64,000 nucleotides of DNA, from NCBI RefSeq assembly GCF_024362695.1, contig NC_065404.1, forward strand, positions 6,798,604 through 6,862,603, read 5' to 3'. The translations under genes and the position numbers were made by a program. Shown here piece after piece: positions 36,510 through 49,691 of the stretch (the first letter of the stretch is position 1; every line of letters begins with the position of its first letter). The stretch is from Pectinophora gossypiella. Lineage: Eukaryota; Arthropoda; Insecta; Lepidoptera; Gelechiidae. The notes beneath the pieces are model-generated. The model was not told the origin of the DNA. It saw nothing but the letters and a program-made list of their open reading frames with translations, and ran no database searches.

Positions 36510-39500
36510 GTTTCAAAATTTTAATTTTAAACGATTCTACTTCATATATCCGTACATATTCTTTCAAAATAACATCCCTATTACGAACCCTAATTAATAA
36601 ACAAAATCTCTATATCTTGGTCGAGCTGTAGGTAAAGCAGGTACAGATGATACGCCATAATAATACTGCACTGTAAGATATAAAGGAAGTTTAAAATATC
36701 CTATTATATCCTACTACGTATCGTTGTAATATATTAAACGGTAACTTTGTGCTTCAACGATTGCTGATTTAATATATCGTTATCAGTATGTCGACTGGAT
36801 TGGACGTTCATACCAAACCGTTTCCCGTTCGTTACTTTCCACATGCAACTTTATTAATTATCCATCATCATTTAATTACACACTGGCCACTGTAATTTAA
36901 TTCAAAGATGGTTGGAAAACGAATTTTATACACATTAATGTTTTAAGATAAAGTTAATGAAAACTGGAATGATGGAGTATTCTTTTAAGTTTACGCTCCC
37001 GTTATCTTTGAAATATGTTTCTTTTAATTATTTAGCTATGTTGATTTTAATGCTTCTGTGAGCTTGAGTCATATACCTAAGGCATGAAAGAAAAAATTGC
37101 ATAATAAGCGTCTACGAGTGCCTCGGCGCTACATTTCACACTATGTCAATTATTATGACACGTTCTTCGGATGTCACGTCACGTGGCCGGTCGCTTCTTT
37201 ATGTGTGGCAATTTATAGAATTACGGGTAAAATTGCCGGTGTCGACGACACCCCGGGCGTCGCGGGGAGCGTAATGAGCGAGTTGTTGGCAACAAATTAG
37301 TCGCACATGTCGCGTCGTGGCAGCCGGCACGGCACAGCTACTTACCTCCGCGCCGCAGGTGCCGCGGTGCAAATGTCAAACACACCAACCAAGTTCTCTA
37401 AACCCCACAACGCGAACAAAACATTCCACAACAAAGCTCTACATTAACAGGTCGATATTCTCCCAGGCAGCCAATTCAAAAGACCTGTTTGTTTAACTTC
37501 GGTGGAACGAAGTCGGGGTCTTGGTAAACTAGCCGATCTATTTGTTCATCGTTTAGTTCAGCAGCGCGACAGTTACGCTGCAGTAGATCGTATCGAATTT
37601 TTTCCTAAATTGATTTCGATTTATGAGTAAACACTTCAATAGATGTCTCATTAATGGTCGATGCATATGCATCGACCATACATATATATACATACATGTA
37701 CATATATATGTACATGCTTTCTTAGAAATTAAGCGAAAATAGTTACTTCTATGCAGCTGAGTAATAATACTTAGCTTAAGTAATGATATACTGGCTGTTT
37801 ATTTCGGATATGAATTTTATTTTTTCTATAATTAGGTAAATAGTGCGTGCAACAGAACGGAACGCGCGGGGCGGGGCGCTGTGATGGATGGACCTGACTC
37901 TGACGAAAAATAACACCTAATTGGCTTTCCCATAGCCAGTACCGATGGCTATCACGCTCCGTGCCGTGCTCCTAACAAACAGCTTATTAAAACTTACTTA
38001 ATTAAATAGGTCAAAACCAAAAACCATTTCATTCCAAACGCAGGAAACATTGTAATATACTCCATATACGGTGTAATATATCTAATAATCTTCACTTGGT
38101 TCGCTTGAAAATGCTCAAAAGATGAAATAAATGTATATATAAAACCCCTAATTAACAATAAATTACTAAACACGAAAGCGGTGCGGGTCCGCCATTCGTT
38201 AATATTAGGACGTAACAATGTATCGGCCACGCAAGTCACGCGCGTCCCTCAACCTCCTACCTAATTGTAGAACAAAACCTCCATGAAACCGACGAATTAA
38301 TCATCAACCCGCTACTTAGTATATTATTTGAATAATACTGAAATAACTGCAGCATTCACAAACCTTGTAATTTTTCTTAACTCTCCAAGCGGCGCGGTCC
38401 AAGTCCGGACAGGTGCTTTAAAACTGCTAGAAATAAAGATGTAAGTATGTGAATTTCAAACAGTTATGAGCAATAATCGGCTGGTTCATCATAGGTCATT
38501 AAACAGGCCTAGCAGCAGGTGCAAAAATATTCTATGAGTTAACGTAAACATAGAAAGAAACTTAGGTAGTTAATATTTTTCATCACACAACAGATTAACA
38601 GTAATGATATTTGATTGGATTTTGTTAGGTACATAAAAAGTCGATACAGGTAACTTCTCGTTTGAAGTCACTGAAGTGTTAACTAAAAGCTTTAACATTA
38701 TTTCGTGTGTCGAAAAGGAGGTCAGTGAATTACAATTCATGAGAACGGTCGCACGAAAGCGTGTGGCGATGACGGGCCGCGATTGTGCCCGCGAGTGTTG
38801 AGCTATGTCCACCGGCGTCGCGTGCAACCCAAACGTCCAACCACGCTTTACGGGCCAAATCAAATAATTCCATACTACCTTTAATACTACTTAATAGAAA
38901 AAATCCAGCCATTACTACCTGTAACCATTTAATTAATGAAAATATGTAAATTCCCTCCAGAGTATTATGCCCCGCGCTAATGACGGACTCCGACCGTCCT
39001 CGCGATGATTTATGAACGGCTTTTTGACCGTTTACTGAAATAATGAGAATTGTTAAAACCGCATATGTAATAAAACGTAAGTTACAATTATAATTCTATT
39101 TTCAGAGTCTTGTCGGGAGTTGATAAATGACTGTGCATTCAGTTTAATAACGTGTGTAACCTCAAAGTTACTGTATTTAATGGGATAGTTTTTATGACGA
39201 CAAGTCGTAAAGAGCGTTTTGACGAGAGGGTCGGTAATGTTGCGTCAGGTGTCGCTGGCCGACTGCTATCGCCCGACCAGCAGCGCACCATCACTTTGAC
39301 GGTCACGTAAATAAACCATCTCTATAGAACGGTAACGAACGCGGTATGTACGAGCGAGCTCAGCGCGCGTCACAATACAGATGCATAAAACGGTAATGGC
39401 TCAGCCAACTTGGGCTGCAGCCAATGTTGAATCAAACGAGTTTCGCTATTTGCCGTTGGGCCATAAGCTATCTAGATAAGATACACGCACACATGCTAGA

Positions 39501-41982
39501 AGATTTCACTGCCGATCTATGGAGATGGTTTTCTTATGTTATTGTACTGTGAATATCAGTAGTGAGCGGACATCGCACACCGGGCAATGGTCGCACCGCC
39601 GCGGGGCCACACACGTCCTGTAATCACTGCCATTTATCCCATTTATTACACCGGGAATTATGTCGTTAGACGCGCTATCGCTGTATTTATTTTATGCAAT
39701 GTCCGACTCAAGTAGGTCGGCAATTATAATGCACTTAAGATGTGTGCATAGCGGCGTTTATCTCGTTTACGATCCGCTTTTTCTCGTATCAAACGAGGTG
39801 ATTATGCGTTACATGCATCGACAGCGGTTAGCGCAATATTTCACGTTTTAACTAGAGGCTTTAATGGCGATCATTAGCCAAAAAGCCGATGCCATTAACG
39901 AGGTTGTCGCAGCGCTTTACGAGCGCCCGATCGCCGCCGCCGCCGCCCTGCCCGCGCTCGTCGCGGCCGCGGGTCGTGCGTCGAACTCACATCCGCGAAA
40001 TTCTTTCATTAATAATCCATACTTTATTTACGACTGTGTCCGACCACTCGTATGGACATACGCGCCAATAAAATTTAATAAAACGCTCACCACGCCGTCC
40101 AACTCGTCTTAATGAACAACGACAAGCATCAATTCTCAGCGATCATTTGCGTTTTTAATTACTGTTGATATTTTCACGTCGTTAACGTATTCGAAGATAA
40201 GGGTTTTTAAAAACAAACATGCTAGACAGGTGATTTTAGTGGGCAGTGAATATGAGTATGGTGTAATATAAATTAATAAGTTATTCGGCGTCGGGTGGAC
40301 TCCTGCGGCGCGGGCAGCCGCGGGATACTTTACACCAGTTGCACTCTGCCACACGTTGCAGCCTTCCTAATACTCACCTCAGCTCAATCGACAAGCTTTC
40401 CAAGAAAAGTTTCCTTCAACACGACACGTTTTAATATCGACCATAAATCATACGACCTCACGGTTCCGATTCAGAAAACGTTATAAAACCATTCGTCAAA
40501 GTTATACTTTTACAAATTGACACAACATGGATCGAAATAATCGAACGTGTCACCGTATAATGTTTTGTTATTGTATAACGAGCGCTTATCGACGGTTCCA
40601 TCTGACAAATCTATCTATCAGTAATAATATTCATCGTTGTTGAGGAAATAATCGACCTCAGCCCTCTCTCGACAAACATACCTGCAAGTAGGTACTTCTA
40701 TTACTTATTCACGACGCCTAAACCGCTGCTAGTCGCATTGGCTGCAATAATTATGATACGTTCTTAATGCTTGCGCGGACGACGACTTGAGGCATAAAAC
40801 GGAATATAGAATTACGTTTTTGTTGGAGGACGGACCACAATCCTCAAGCTCATTATTTGCTCCGACAATTATTACATTCAATGAAATACATACAACGGTG
40901 AAACTTTATTACCTTCAATTACGGCGGAGCGCGTATGGAGTTTCATTGTTTCTGCTCACATTAAATTAGTAATGAAGAAAAAACAGCCATCATGGCGGCT
41001 CGGTGTTAACTCAAATACGGTTAACGGCTGTTAATATACTTTGTGGCAATGTTAACAGAGAGTCTCATGAATTATTTTTATGTCATAATAAGGCCAATCG
41101 AAATAAAGAGGCGAGCGAGTGGGGAGCGGAAACGACGGGTGCGTCTGCTCCTCCACTGGTTTTATTACTTATAATTGATCGTTTACTGCGATCAAACCTT
41201 GTATGTGTACCGTATGATGCACTCGTTTGGTTGACTACAACAGGAAGTCTACAATTTGTTAGTCAACAACTTACTATACCTAGAACCAACAATCCTGTAT
41301 TAGAAAATTATTTAGTTGAACCCTATAATCCTTTTTTGAAACCGCAAGCCAGTTGTAATTTTAGCGTCATACTGCGAAATACGTAACCTATAAACTTAAG
41401 ATGTAACATGACGTAATGAAACGCAGCGCATCTTTGTGAATTACTTATTTAGCTTTTTAGATATTTATAGAAAGCCTATATTTAGAAGATATTCTCGGTT
41501 CGTCATAGTCATTATCCAAAGCTCGTTGTGCTCCGACATATGGTCGCTAATAACATAGCTTGTCATCGTAACGGAGTCGGGCTTACAATTTGCGACCATG
41601 TTTGTAAAGATCTTTCAGTTTATTGCACATATCTTCTCTAGAATCAGCCATTCAAGCGGAGGCTATTTGACAGCAATCGTTAAGCCGAGGCTTCGGGCGC
41701 CTTGACAACTGACAACTTTCAGTATAGATAAAAGTACTCTGTGCCGACAACTGAATCGGTCACTACCCCAATGAACTCTACCTCTACTTACATACATTCC
41801 TTCCAATAACTTGTTTGTGTGGTAAAGTCAATATAATCGAGGTCTTTGTCGATTCGGAAAACTTCCATTTATCATTATAACAACCAAAGCTCAAATGAAA
41901 AAGTAGTAAAATAATATCTACTTCCAATTATAAAATCATGATTAAAATAAGAATTAATTTTAATTACATTACTATTACGCAT
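36510..41982. other. Repeat-poor intronic block
   Basis: Apart from the palindromes at 37654-37716 I recognise no repeats. CpG-richer patches occur at 37170-37370, 39230-39300 and 39900-39980. It is a candidate place for enhancers (inference). Confidence 0.45.
37654..37716. repeat. Two adjacent perfect palindromes (26 bp and 22 bp)
   Basis: 37654-37679 reads atggtcgatgcat mirrored as atgcatcgaccat. 37695-37716 reads catgtacatat mirrored as atatgtacatg. They are separated by a 15 bp AT-rich stretch. Confidence 0.85.
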
Positions 41983-42165
41983 CGTGAGGAAACCCACATT
42001 CCCGAGAAATGCATTTTCGGAGTTATGTAACCTAACCTGTATTGGGCTGGTATTCCCTTCGCGGGTTGGAAGGTAAGTCAATAGCTTCTGTAAAAACCGA
42101 CCTGTCAAATCTTCAGGTTAGGTTAGCGAACCCTGTGAAGAACGGGATAATGCTAGGGAGATGAT
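41983..42165 (+). mobile_element. SINE family B, 5'-truncated copy
   Basis: This is the reverse-orientation relative of 59274-59609: it contains cattcccgagaaatgcattt, cctaacctgtattgggctgg, gaccaacccgcg-like sequence and aacgggataatgctagggag at the end. The head with its promoter boxes is absent. A short open frame starting at 42318 on the - strand overlaps it by chance. Confidence 0.85.
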
Positions 42166-45100
42166 GAGGACTATTACGCAGTTACTTGCAATAGCGTGAG
42201 TGAGTAGGTATTCAATATAAACAATTTGGCACGCTCGCGTTCTCTTCCTTGTTATGTTCCAGTGCGTAATAAAATAAATGCTTTTGAATTTGCATAACAA
42301 CACTTTATGGAAACTCATTTAGATCTAATGAAGTGCGAATTTTATTTATTTTATTTATTTCTTAGGTTTGCCAACAGACAAAACACTAAACACGCTTCAC
42401 ATTTACTTATTTTGGATTTTGAAATATGTGCCATTGTTTTTAAGATATACTTAATAGGTACTAAAATAGCCGATATGTTTACGATCTGGCCTGTTGTTAC
42501 TTCTATGTAAGGCATCACTAAATTCTAATCTTTATGAAGTAGTGAAAAACACAGATTTACATGCTGTTTGGAAACTAAGAGATGTGTAAATATAAAATTT
42601 GCAACTAAGTATACACTGTCTGGTTGTAAATAATTCAAGAAATATATATTATTTAAAGTAGACAGTTTAAATATTTGTCGGCGCGTACCTACTGGTAAAA
42701 CTTGACACTTAATATTTATGTTACGTCTTGCATTTTTTGTTTAAAACTACACGACATGAAACAAATCATTCTTCAAGTCAAATCGATATAATTTAATATG
42801 ATGCGAGTTAGTTCGATGAGTGATGGCATGCTAGTGGCTCAGCAAAGGTCCGGGCTGACGGCAGGTAGTTAGTTATTGTATGCAAATACATCTCGGCGCC
42901 ACCGAAGACTTGGACTCGTTTAGCAGAGTTATGGTTCCCGCTCACGGGCCCGACGCACTGCCAGTGATAGCACATACCGTATTAATCAAACAGCATAATG
43001 ACGACTTTAAGGAACTCAAAACCTCTTAGCAGAAGAGCAGCCACGCGGGGGGCTACCGCCGCGACATCACATTTCTCACTTCAATTTGTAGTCGTATTTG
43101 TTTTTCTCTTTCGATCGTCTCACTTCATTTCAATCGCGTCGTTTTTTTAGTAATCCTTTTCTCTTTTTTCATTCCGAGGTGACGTTTATCTCTGCTCCCC
43201 GGGTGACGGGGCCCTCTAGTTAAATGACGACTTACCAGTTTTACATTGGACTCCCGATGTCAGTCTCTTTATGAGCGAGTATTTTATTTGAAGGTATTTT
43301 ACTGCCACCGATGTTATGATGAACGTTTACGTACGCCTAAGTTATTTTAATGTCCCACTTGAGTTTGTGAACTTGATACGCTAAGGCTAATAAAACATGG
43401 AAGGTATTAAATTTAAAGGTTACCTTAATGCACATATTTTTACTATAGCTGTTATGATTTATACATTTGTAGTATGAGATGACATATAAAACTTGATTGC
43501 TCCGTTGATTTATAATTAAAATGCTTGTTATAAAATCAGAATGTTTCTATCGTTCACAATTAAATTAAGATTTATTTTATTATTAATAAAATACCTACAG
43601 AACCACAAATTAAATTAAATCAAGTAATATTTATTTGTAATGGAGCAAACAGAACAATGGATGTCGACAGCTTTACAATTCTGCAAAATAAATACTTACA
43701 AACCAATTATCATTGCATGCAATCCGACTCGGAATAGAGTGGAAATGTATTCGTATTGGCAACCATTGCAGTTTGACTGATTGCTGTTGAAGTAAAAACT
43801 GAATCGTCATCAATCACCATTGAGCGGGTCAGCGGACTGTGACGTTACAAATCGAAGAGTAAGTATATTATACATCGTACACAAATATAGCCTTTTTTGT
43901 CCTCATCCGATTTGTAAACTTAAAATACCTGTCCGCTTAAAAACATCAACGCCAATTCATATTATGCTCACTACTTTTATTTTTACAAGTTTGTAACGAG
44001 AAAATATTAAAATACGTGTTATAAATTTTATTATGGAGATATCTACCCAAAAACGGTGTGCGAATAATATTAAAATTTGTGTATTTATGGACATAAGGTT
44101 GTGTATAAAAACGGATGGTTGTTGGGATAACTAATGTAAATGCAGAGAAATCCGCTACTTTAGAGGATCGTTTCTCATCGCTTACTGCCGCTGTTGACTT
44201 AACCTCAATGTCATTGGACAGACGTGCGCGGAACATTATACTTTTTAGTATATATTTTTTCTTTTCGTTGATAAAATCTTACTTAGCATAATTATGTCAT
44301 TAAAAATGACCCTTTTTCGCAAATTCGCTAAAAGAATGTTTTTGTTTAAAATGAGCAATGAGTATAATTAAATCTACATTTTGTTTGCTAATTGAATCGC
44401 AATTTAATTCTATCTCATCATTTGTCAAGGTCTACCCACTGAAATTAATGTTTTACTCACTTATAAAAAACTTCATTATCATTTATTTTATTACTCTACT
44501 GTTTAAGATAGAATCACTCCATCTACTATAATAACCATGTTCTACCGTGGTATTAACAAAACCAATGTCAGATTTTGTAGATAAAATATAGGTGTAGTGA
44601 GTTGTAACTGCGACTGTACCGCCCACGCCCGATGGCTGTTCAATCTGTTGACATCTTATATTGAATGTGCACGCGCCGTTTGCATATATAAATTCATTAT
44701 TTTTTACACACCTACAGAAGCCATTTGTCTCTTTATTTATAGCACCAATATTTGCTAATAATATAGAAATTAACATGCTATTCGACTCTAAATTATCATT
44801 CATGACTTGCAAATTAAAGATTTAATCAAAATCATTTCTACTGGTTTTCATCGTATAGATTTTTCTCAGGTCAGAATATTTTGGTGGTTCGGTGATTTAT
44901 TGTGATTGGTTATCATATGTTATTACTTCAATCCTATTAATTATATTAACATACCTAATCTTACTTCTCGTATTCCGTTAATTCCATATCTCTACTTATG
45001 TAATAATTATATATTGATCGTTTACTGACTGCTCAGAATTGATGGATGATTCATGTACCATGATTCCGAGTTGATATCAAGTGGAATTTTGGTCTGAATT

Positions 45101-47664
45101 ATCTCCCTCAGTATTCATTACGATGTCACTCTTACGATGTATAATAAACACTTAGTTGTAGTTACTGATCAACTTCTATAATACAATGACCCACGTTATC
45201 GTCATAATCAGCAACATTTATTAGTCTACTGTCTAATTGTACCACTGATGTTTCACAAAACAATTCAGGCAGCTCATCAAATCCTAAATCTAATAAGAAT
45301 AAAGATATATTAATGCGTGAAATTAAATTTGTTATATTATGTAGAGTCGGTTCCTAGATTTTTTTTTAAATAAAGGCAAGTAAAGAAGCCCCTGTTTATA
45401 AGGACCTTTTTCAAACTACACCTGTGGGTACATAAGTAGTGTCAGTTTCAAAGGCTGCGCCTTTAGATAATGTCGTTACGTAGGCCCCGGTCAGCGCGGT
45501 GAGGTACAAATTGTTCAATTTGTCGCGCGGAGGCGAAAAGCCTCCGTAATCCCGAACCGGCTAATCGAAATATCGACGCAGCTTATTGACAAGTCCACTT
45601 CGATACTTTGAGCTCCCAATTTTCAGTGTAACCCTTCAACGATTTATTGGGATTTGAAATAAATGGACGGGCCGCGTTGACGGTTTGTAAATTTGTGTAT
45701 TAGGTTATGTTAGGTTGTGGTGGTGATGGAATATATTATTATAGGATCTTTGTAAATCGTGTTTAGATTCAGTTGCCAGTATAATCAATGGTGTTGTGAC
45801 ATAATACTTATTTGAAACGTTTGTTTTTGGAATTAAAAAGATAGTAAACAATTTATATTTTGGATAGACAATGCACCTGTGCATACAATAAGGGACCAAA
45901 CCAAAAAATATAGATGGTGTTATACAGATTAACGTGATACTTACCTATTTTCTCATTGCAGGTAGGTAACAACTGTTACTTGATATCTTGATCAAAATAA
46001 TAATGGGTGTAATAACAAGAGTCATCATTTATATCAAAAAGCAAAGATAAAAGCTGCACATGTACCTATGTTATCCACGATTAGAAGGCGAAACGAAGGC
46101 AGCTCTGTACAGCTCTATCTATTTTTTTTTGGGGAACGTAGGTAACCTGGAAAGTCCCTCATTCCATTATTTTTTATACAACAAAATCACTCTTTGGTTT
46201 TCTACTAAACAACCTTATCAAAAGGCGTTTCAATTGAAGATACATAGTCTGATTCAACTCATTCCCACTCCTGAATTTAATTCTGATATTCATTTTTGCT
46301 TATCCATGGGGACATGTACCTCGTTCGAAGGCCCGCAGCCGAGTGCCCCCTCCGGCCGCCATGTTCCGCCCCACCCCGCGCCCTGCCCCTCCCACCGCCC
46401 CCCACCGCAATTACAACCAGTCTTGCACTCGCCGAGCCATACATTATCTTATACCGTTCATATTAAAGATTAATATTGCCCGGTGACCTAACTGAGGGGT
46501 TCGTAGTGGGTTGTCCCGCATCCCTTCAGAGCGACTGATGTCGTCGCCTACGTTGTACGTGATGCTATCACATGCTATTTAGATGGTTCCAATAATAAAT
46601 GAACTTACATTTAAATATATACCCTCATACTTAATTTCTATATATCGATTCCAGTGAGGTAGTCAGAAATACATCCATCGCAAGATAAACTTGATTAATT
46701 AACCACGCTTTACCGGGCTGGACTTTATAGAGAAGTATGAGATTCCAATAGGATTAATGGTACAATAATTAACCTGTTATCTATAACTAAGTAAAAAAAA
46801 TATACATAACTTTATGATAATGGTCCCAAAACGTTACCCTGAGGTATTAGGTACATATTTTTCGCGCTGTTATTGATAGTTTATTTTTTTCTTGATTTTG
46901 ATTAGTATATTTTTATTTAACAAATAGGTAGGTACTTACATGAACTTAAATAATACAATCATCACTTAGGTAGTAAAATCTTTGGTCATTCAAATAAAAC
47001 CATTTCATTTGCTTTGCAAAAATCTATTACCACAAAACTACCTAGGTTCCTACTTTGTACAAAATCTTTATAATTAATGTTTGAAATGTCGCAACTGATT
47101 ACTATTGGGGCTCAATAACATGTTCTGTATCACTGTAGGTAGATATCTGGCAATTATCGTGGAAGATTGAAAACAAATCGGCGTGATTCGGGCGGGGGCG
47201 ATAATTCATTAGGCAGGTGTGGAAATTAGAGGCACTGTAATGACACGGGCCACGCCTGCTAGCGCTCTCTAATTATCTATCCGACTATCCCACCGGCAGA
47301 GAGTGGTGCCTACTATTGCAATGTTGTCTAGCTGTAACGTGTACTTAACTAGATTTGTTAATAGGCAATTATTTGCGAATAGGCAATTAAGAGGGCTCTT
47401 ATAAAAAAATACAAATTAGAGGAATGCACTATTTTGACGAAATAGGAAATAAAATAAGTATGTATGATACTAAAGTATGTTTTATGCGCAACGAGACCAA
47501 TAATTAGGTAGGTAACTATTTGAAAGAAATATATGAATCTTTTATTAGATTAGCGAAATTAGAAAATAATAATAAAAAGACAAATAAGATAACAAAATTG
47601 TTAGGTGCAATACACTCATAATATTGTTGTATGAATGCGAAGAAGATTCATCACTGATTTAAGA
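42166..47664. other. Repeat-poor intronic block
   Basis: No repeat is recognised. It contains a cluster of three small hairpins (45450-45545), a C-rich patch (46330-46420) and an antisense open frame of 109 codons (44483-44812) of unclear meaning. Confidence 0.45.
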
Positions 47665-48175
47665 GCTACGCTTTTGTTGGTGTAGCATTCTCCACGCTAC
47701 TTTTTAGGGAAAAATAGGGCAGTGGTTTCCCTCTTGCCTTCCGCCCCGCAATACTCTGTCGCGAGTGGAATGGCGCCCAGAGTAGTCTATTTAAAGCCGT
47801 ACTAGGACTCCTGCCCTCCGTCTCTTAATAGTACTGGCAGTTACTGCTGCCCTCTGTCGGGTTCTCGGTTATAGTCCCTGTGACTTGTTCCTTCCGTACT
47901 ACATTGCCGTACCAATGGCCCCCATCTACGCCTCTGCAACCGTTGAGGTCTTCACCCGTATCCCCGACCAAGGGTTATACGTTATACCCCGTAGGTCTGG
48001 TCCCTATCCAAACTCAGCCACCATCTCATTTCGGCCTACTGAAGTAAGAGACACTCACCCCCGCGGCAAGGACGCCCCAGATAGGACATAATAGTGGAGA
48101 GCAGAGAAGAGAAATGAAACCAAAACCAAATACCTGAAGAGAAGAAGATGTCTACTTATCTATTTAGTGTTATAT
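47665..48175 (-). mobile_element. Retroelement-like repeat (family I), long copy
   Basis: It begins ggtgtagcattctccacgct and aatagggcagtggtttccct, matching 23775-23862 in reverse. It continues through tcatttcggcctactgaagt and ggagagcagagaagagaaat to a GAAGAAG-rich end near 48170, a combination I recognise from lepidopteran repeats. The 68-residue open frame at 47885-48091 lies inside it and is not a host gene. The strand is assigned from the shared end with the LINE remnant and is tentative. Confidence 0.6.
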
Positions 48176-49455
48176 GAATTTCCACTTTATACTCGTGCAT
48201 CATTGCATGCCCCCACCTTACACATCATCCATAATATGAACAAACAACATCAAACTCTGACAAAGAAAGAAACAAACAGTAAATGTTCCTATTTTAAATA
48301 AATAAAGTTAAATGATAAAAGGATAATCAAAAATGTTAATAAATAAGAACAGTTGTTTTCAATTCCCTAAAATAAAACGATTTCGTAAGTGTAAACTTGC
48401 TTAACGAAAATTATCTTTAGCAACAAAATGATGCAGCACTTCTACCACCACCATTAGCACGGTTTCCTAATACAAAGTAAGTAGGCAGTCAAAATAATTA
48501 ATTTACAGACGTTAATTATCTCGTCAGGGCACAAAGTCATAAGCAATTTGGCCGGGCCGGCTTATCAGCTCGTCACATCACTGACGCCCTCCAATTAATT
48601 ATCTACGATGTTACTTGATGAGAAATCACCGACACTATTATTATGGGAGATAACAGTAATGAAACAAGAGAAGCACATTATGGCTTGCTTTTGTTTTAGA
48701 AGGAGACTTTTATGAGTAAGAATGTTCCTAGTGAATTTTTAGTATTGTGTGAATGTTCAATGTTGGAAAAGTTGTGGTCTTCAAGCATAGAACTTAAAAT
48801 AAAATGACGAACATGAAAAGTGCATTTAAAAATTTCGTAAACCTTAAAAATTCTGGTTAAACTTAAACGTACTTAATAAGTAAAATGGAGCTGAGAATTG
48901 AGTCAAACCTGATTTACCGTTAGCTCTACTTTTACGAAACAACGTTCACAGATTTCGAAAAATAAACTTAATTGATAAAGTATCCTAGAATCGATTGATA
49001 TTAGGCTGTCATAATTTGCATAATGGTTCCGTGATCTCGTGGGGCTATTACTACTAATTCTATATTTCTAACACCTGACGTTTCCATTCGATAAACATGT
49101 TTTTTGGGTAATTATGATGCATAGGTTAAAACGTGACTCGATATTCTTTTTATTTTTAGCAATATACCCAATAAGTTTTCTGTGCTTTGATTACATAGAT
49201 CAAAACACATAAATAAACTTATAGCAAACAATTTACAGCAGACCTTAACTCTTGTTTGATGCTGTTTAATTGATATTTGTGTTTTTTTTTTATATTTAAC
49301 ATTATTAATCGTCTTATTCTAGCCGCTACAAAGACCACTGGTATGGCTTTCTCCATAAGAAAATATACTCTTTCATAAAAGGTCTATCAAAACTCCTGCT
49401 GGACTTGATAAAGACAGAGAAGATTTTCTAACATTGCAATTTCCTTTATCCCCAG

Positions 49456-49691
49456 ATTGTGCTGAATTCAATGCACCGGTATCAGCCGCGCATTCACCTG
49501 GTGAAGGTCCGCGAGGGCGCAGGTCCTATCACGGACCTCTCCCGCGAGCAACACCGCACCTTCGTCTTCCCAGAGACAGTGTTCACGGCCGTCACCGCCT
49601 ACCAGAACCAGCTTATCACCAAACTCAAGATCGACTCTAACCCCTTCGCCAAAGGCTTCAGGGACTCATCGAGACTCACCGATTTTGATAG
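49456..49691 (+). CDS. mid: T-box transcription factor, Tbx20 class: exon with C-terminal half of the T-box
   Basis: This exon continues the protein from 34427-34700 in phase 0. The acceptor is tcctttatccccag before 49456 and the donor is AG|gtgagt at 49692. It encodes 78 codons plus two bases of an arginine codon. It starts IVLNSMHRYQPRIHLVKV and carries the classical T-box signature FPETVFTAVTAYQNQLITKL (about residues 38-57), then KIDSNPFAKGFRDSSRLTDF. The run FAKGFRDSSRLTD at the end of the domain is characteristic of Tbx20 relatives, and the DFD ending matches insect midline/H15 better than vertebrate Tbx20. The less conserved loop VREGAGPITDLSREQHRT lies where T-box proteins vary in length. 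No frameshift or stop is present. The exon is separated from the previous one by 14.8 kb and from the next by 7.1 kb, so it is easy for gene predictors to miss. Confidence 0.97.

Larger units (their letters stand above)
34701..49455 (+). other. Intron between the two T-box exons (14,755 bp)
   Basis: The boundaries are set by GT (gttagt, 34701) and AG (ccccag, 49455), which join the two exons in frame. The donor has T rather than A/G at position +3, so it is slightly weak. The first 2 kb contains a foldback element (35489-35605) and a full-length SINE (36185-36509). The stretch 36510-41982 has no repeat I recognise apart from two palindromes at 37654-37716. A SINE fragment follows at 41983-42165, and another retroelement-like repeat at 47665-48175. 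I recognise no conserved coding segment inside. Confidence 0.93.

Noticed and set aside
41003..41386. 127-codon open frame on the + strand
   Set aside because: No family recognised, intronic position, no evidence beyond length.
46060..46473. 137-codon open frame on the + strand ending in a Pro/His-rich run
   Set aside because: The second half is a C-rich patch (46330-46420) that lacks stops by composition; the first half has no recognisable protein.
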